24,675 nucleotides of DNA from an uncultured Eubacteriales bacterium (GTDB taxonomy: Bacteria > Bacillota > Clostridia > Peptostreptococcales > Anaerovoracaceae): contig CAJTYS010000052.1 in assembly GCA_910583765.1 (NCBI GenBank), forward strand, positions 1 to 24,675. The letters run 5' to 3'. Each line of letters begins with the position of its first letter. Position 1 is the first letter of the stretch. Made by a program: the position numbers and the translations under genes. Below, piece by piece: positions 22,842-24,675 of the stretch. The notes below the pieces were generated by a model. The model worked only from the letters and a program-made list of their open reading frames with translations. It was not told the DNA's origin and ran no database searches.

Positions 22842-24386
22842 ATGGAACATGAAAAAATGATTGTTATGGATTTCGGCGGCCAGTACAACCAGCTGATCGC
22901 CCGGAGAGTGCGGGAGTGCGGCGTGTACTGCGAAATCTATTCTTATAAAAAGGACATTGAAGAGATCAAGGCCATGAACCCCAAGGGGCTGATCCTGACC
23001 GGCGGTCCAAACAGCGCATACGAAGAGGGCGCGCCCACTTATTCCAAGGAGCTGTTCGAGTTAGGCGTTCCCATCCTGGGCATTTGTTACGGTTCCCAGC
23101 TGATGGTGCACCTTCTGGGCGGCCATGTGTGCCAGGCACCTGTGCGGGAATACGGAAAAATAGAAGTCACAGTAGATTGTTCATCGGCTATGTTCAAAGA
23201 CGTTTCTGAGAAAACCATTTGCTGGATGAGCCATAATGATTATATCGAAACGGCGGCGCCGGGGTTCCAGGTGACGGCCCATACTGACGATTGCCCGGTG
23301 GCGGCGGCAGAAATGCCGGAGAAGGGCTTATATGCCCTGCAATTTCATCCGGAAGTCCTCCACACGCAGGAGGGCGCTAAAATGCTGTCAAATTTTGTGT
23401 ACAATGTCTGCGGATGCAGCGGCGACTGGCGGATGGATTCTTTTGCCGAAACTTCCATTGCGGCCATTCGGGAGAAAGTGGGAAATGGTCGGGTGCTCTG
23501 CGCTTTGTCGGGTGGCGTGGATTCTTCTGTGGCAGCGGTGATGCTATCCAAAGCCATCGGCTCCCAACTGACCTGCGTGTTCGTGGACCACGGCCTGCTG
23601 CGGAAAAACGAGGGCGATGAGGTGGAAGCGGTCTTTGGCCCGTCCGGTCCCTACGACCTGAATTTCATCAGAGTCAATGCGCAGCAGCGTTTTTATGATA
23701 AATTGGCGGGCGTGGAAGAACCGGAGCGAAAGCGCAAGATTATCGGCGAGGAATTTATCCGAGTGTTTGAAGAGGAAGCGCAGAAGATCGGTTCCGTGGA
23801 TTTTCTGGTACAGGGGACCATCTATCCGGACGTGGTGGAAAGCGGTCTTGGCGGCGAGTCGGCGGTGATCAAATCCCATCATAATGTGGGTGGTCTGCCG
23901 GATTACGTGGATTTCAAGGAAATCATTGAGCCCCTGAGGGATCTGTTCAAGGATGAAGTGCGTAAAGTCGGCCTGGAGCTGGGCATTCCGGAACATTTGG
24001 TGTTCCGTCAGCCGTTCCCAGGGCCGGGGCTGGGCATCCGCATTGTTGGCGAAGTGACTGCGGCAAAGGTGAAGATGGTGCAGGACGCAGATGCGATCTA
24101 TCGTGAAGAGATCGCTGCCGCTGGGCTGGATCGGAGCATCGGCCAGTACTTCGCGGCCCTGACCAACATGCGCTCCGTGGGAGTCATGGGCGATGAACGG
24201 ACTTATGATTATGCTGTGACTCTGCGGGCAGTGAACACCATCGACTTCATGACGGCGGAGGCGGCGGAGATCCCGTGGGCGGTGCTGCAGAAGGTGACCA
24301 GCCGCATCGTTAATGAGGTGGCGCATGTGAATCGGGTGATGTATGATATCACGTCTAAGCCGCCGGGGACGATTGAGTTGGAGTAA
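22842..24386 (+). CDS. guaA: GMP synthase (glutamine-hydrolysing)
   Basis: The 514-residue product converts XMP, ATP and glutamine to GMP, the step after the IMP dehydrogenase encoded upstream. The N-terminal class I glutamine amidotransferase has Cys82 in LGICYGSQ with His169 and Glu171 in LQFHPEVLH. The ATP pyrophosphatase P-loop is SGGVDSS (223-229), and the C-terminal dimerisation/XMP domain has PFPGPGLGIRIVGE and ends in the typical KPPGTIELE. Length is normal. The ATG follows AGAAGGTGAG. It has its own promoter and a terminator directly after the stop. Confidence 0.97.
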   Translation: MEHEKMIVMDFGGQYNQLIARRVRECGVYCEIYSYKKDIEEIKAMNPKGLILTGGPNSAYEEGAPTYSKELFELGVPILGICYGSQLMVHLLGGHVCQAPVREYGKIEVTVDCSSAMFKDVSEKTICWMSHNDYIETAAPGFQVTAHTDDCPVAAAEMPEKGLYALQFHPEVLHTQEGAKMLSNFVYNVCGCSGDWRMDSFAETSIAAIREKVGNGRVLCALSGGVDSSVAAVMLSKAIGSQLTCVFVDHGLLRKNEGDEVEAVFGPSGPYDLNFIRVNAQQRFYDKLAGVEEPERKRKIIGEEFIRVFEEEAQKIGSVDFLVQGTIYPDVVESGLGGESAVIKSHHNVGGLPDYVDFKEIIEPLRDLFKDEVRKVGLELGIPEHLVFRQPFPGPGLGIRIVGEVTAAKVKMVQDADAIYREEIAAAGLDRSIGQYFAALTNMRSVGVMGDERTYDYAVTLRAVNTIDFMTAEAAEIPWAVLQKVTSRIVNEVAHVNRVMYDITSKPPGTIELE

Positions 24387-24394
24387 CGGATAAA

Positions 24395-24435
24395 ATCTCG
24401 GAAATGCTGATAAATGGGCGTTTCCGGGATTGCTT
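24395..24435 (+). terminator. Intrinsic terminator after guaA
   Basis: AATCTCGGAAA (24395-24405) pairs with TTTCCGGGATT (24422-24432), one G-T wobble, followed by GCTTTATGCTTTTT. The T tract is interrupted, but the stem is good. Confidence 0.7.
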
Positions 24436-24529
24436 TATGCTTTTTGGCTCTAAAATGACTCTAATTGTTTGATGAATACTGGATTTTGGTGCTGTATTGT
24501 GATACTGGCAAACAAATTTAAAGAACTAA

Positions 24530-24558
24530 TTGCCATTCATATATCTTTGTGTTACAAT
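24530..24558 (+). promoter_or_regulatory. Strong promoter of the edge toxin-like gene
   Basis: TTGCCA (24530-24535) and TACAAT (24553-24558) are spaced 17 bp. The transcript would begin near 24565 and carry a leader of about 85 bases. Confidence 0.65.
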
Positions 24559-24592
24559 GCATCTACGGAAAGTACCCATGACAGGGTGGCAG

Positions 24593-24641
24593 CCTCCCGA
24601 GTTTATGAAAACCGGCGTGTCGGAATACATAGGAAGGGAGG
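24593..24641 (+). promoter_or_regulatory. Leader able to mask its ribosome binding site
   Basis: CCTCCC (24593-24598) is complementary to GGGAGG (24636-24641), the ribosome binding site of the edge gene. Such folding is typical of type I toxin mRNAs, but no folding was computed. Confidence 0.45.
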
Positions 24642-24649
24642 TGGCGCCG

Positions 24650-24675
24650 ATGACAGCTTTTGAAATCATTTCGAT
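24650..24675 (+). CDS. Start of a putative holin-like toxin (type I toxin) gene, 3' truncated by window edge
   Basis: After AAGGGAGGTGGCGCCG an ATG opens the frame MTAFEIIS, and then the window ends. M-T-x-F/Y-E-x-(hydrophobic) is the start of the short (about 30 residue) putative holin-like toxin family of Firmicutes, related in style to BsrG/TxpA-type membrane toxins. The strong promoter and long self-complementary leader support this reading, because such genes are usually controlled by an antisense RNA. Only eight complete codons are visible, so the identification rests on the start and the context. An ordinary small membrane protein is possible. Confidence 0.45.

Noticed and set aside
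23544..24326. 260-codon open frame on the minus strand
   Set aside because: Antisense to guaA; His-rich shadow frame.
24469..24663. 64-codon + strand frame at the right edge
   Set aside because: It spans the promoter and leader of the toxin-like gene in another frame, without a ribosome binding site.
1..24675. CRISPR array, tRNA or rRNA genes, complete insertion sequences
   Set aside because: No regularly spaced repeats, no cloverleaf with TTCRA arm and acceptor pairing, and no intact transposase were found on either strand by eye.

Overview
The window reads as a chromosomal segment of an anaerobic Clostridia-type Firmicute. Support comes from strong GGAGG-type ribosome binding sites, TTGACA/TATAAT-like promoters, short T-tailed intrinsic terminators, an NhaC-type antiporter, a GPH sugar-type symporter, a lipoprotein-anchored amino acid ABC importer, and several accessory protein families common in that group (AAA/DUF1703, Rpn, DUF4143, AlbA_2). 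I cannot name the species. Base composition is uneven: the core operons are GC-rich, while about 1.9-6.0 kb is clearly AT-richer.

Layout. 1-1052: 3' part of an AAA-ATPase/PD-(D/E)XK protein cut by the window edge. 1200-1757: flavin reductase-like protein. 2165-5934: an AT-rich block of an M28 metallopeptidase, a GAF/LuxR-type regulator and a GPH-family cation symporter. The peptidase and symporter promoters share an 8-bp motif just upstream of the -35, so this looks like a small self-contained regulon. 6126-6743: N-terminally truncated Rpn-family gene. 6900-7394: PaaI-type thioesterase behind a double palindromic operator. 7436-9766 (minus): polar amino acid ABC importer (binding protein, permease, ATPase). 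10013-10216: small protein of unknown function, followed by a hairpin/palindrome-rich gap. 10528-10770: remnant of a DUF4143 ATPase. 10780-11289 (minus): nitroreductase with a Fur/PerR-like box on its -10. 11562-12998: AlbA_2/HATPase_c_4 protein with an in-frame 14-bp tandem repeat.

13161-17715 is a housekeeping operon: prfA (RF1), the Sua5-type threonylcarbamoyl-AMP synthase, rpiB, upp and tyrS. It mixes translation, tRNA modification, pentose phosphate and pyrimidine salvage, and ends in a clear terminator. 17873-19264 (minus) is an NhaC-family antiporter with a long leader. 19735-24386 holds a VanY-type D,D-carboxypeptidase, guaB and guaA; the last two make GMP from IMP. The guaB product is not the usual bacterial IMPDH: it matches, residue number for residue number, the type known from the protist Tritrichomonas foetus. 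A 758-bp gap with two paired inverted repeats separates guaB from guaA. The right edge carries a promoter, a leader able to mask its own ribosome binding site, and the first codons of what looks like a holin-like type I toxin.

The most interesting leads are the peptidase-LuxR-symporter regulon, the frame-shifting 14-bp repeat, the Tritrichomonas-type IMPDH, the double operator before the thioesterase, and the edge toxin.
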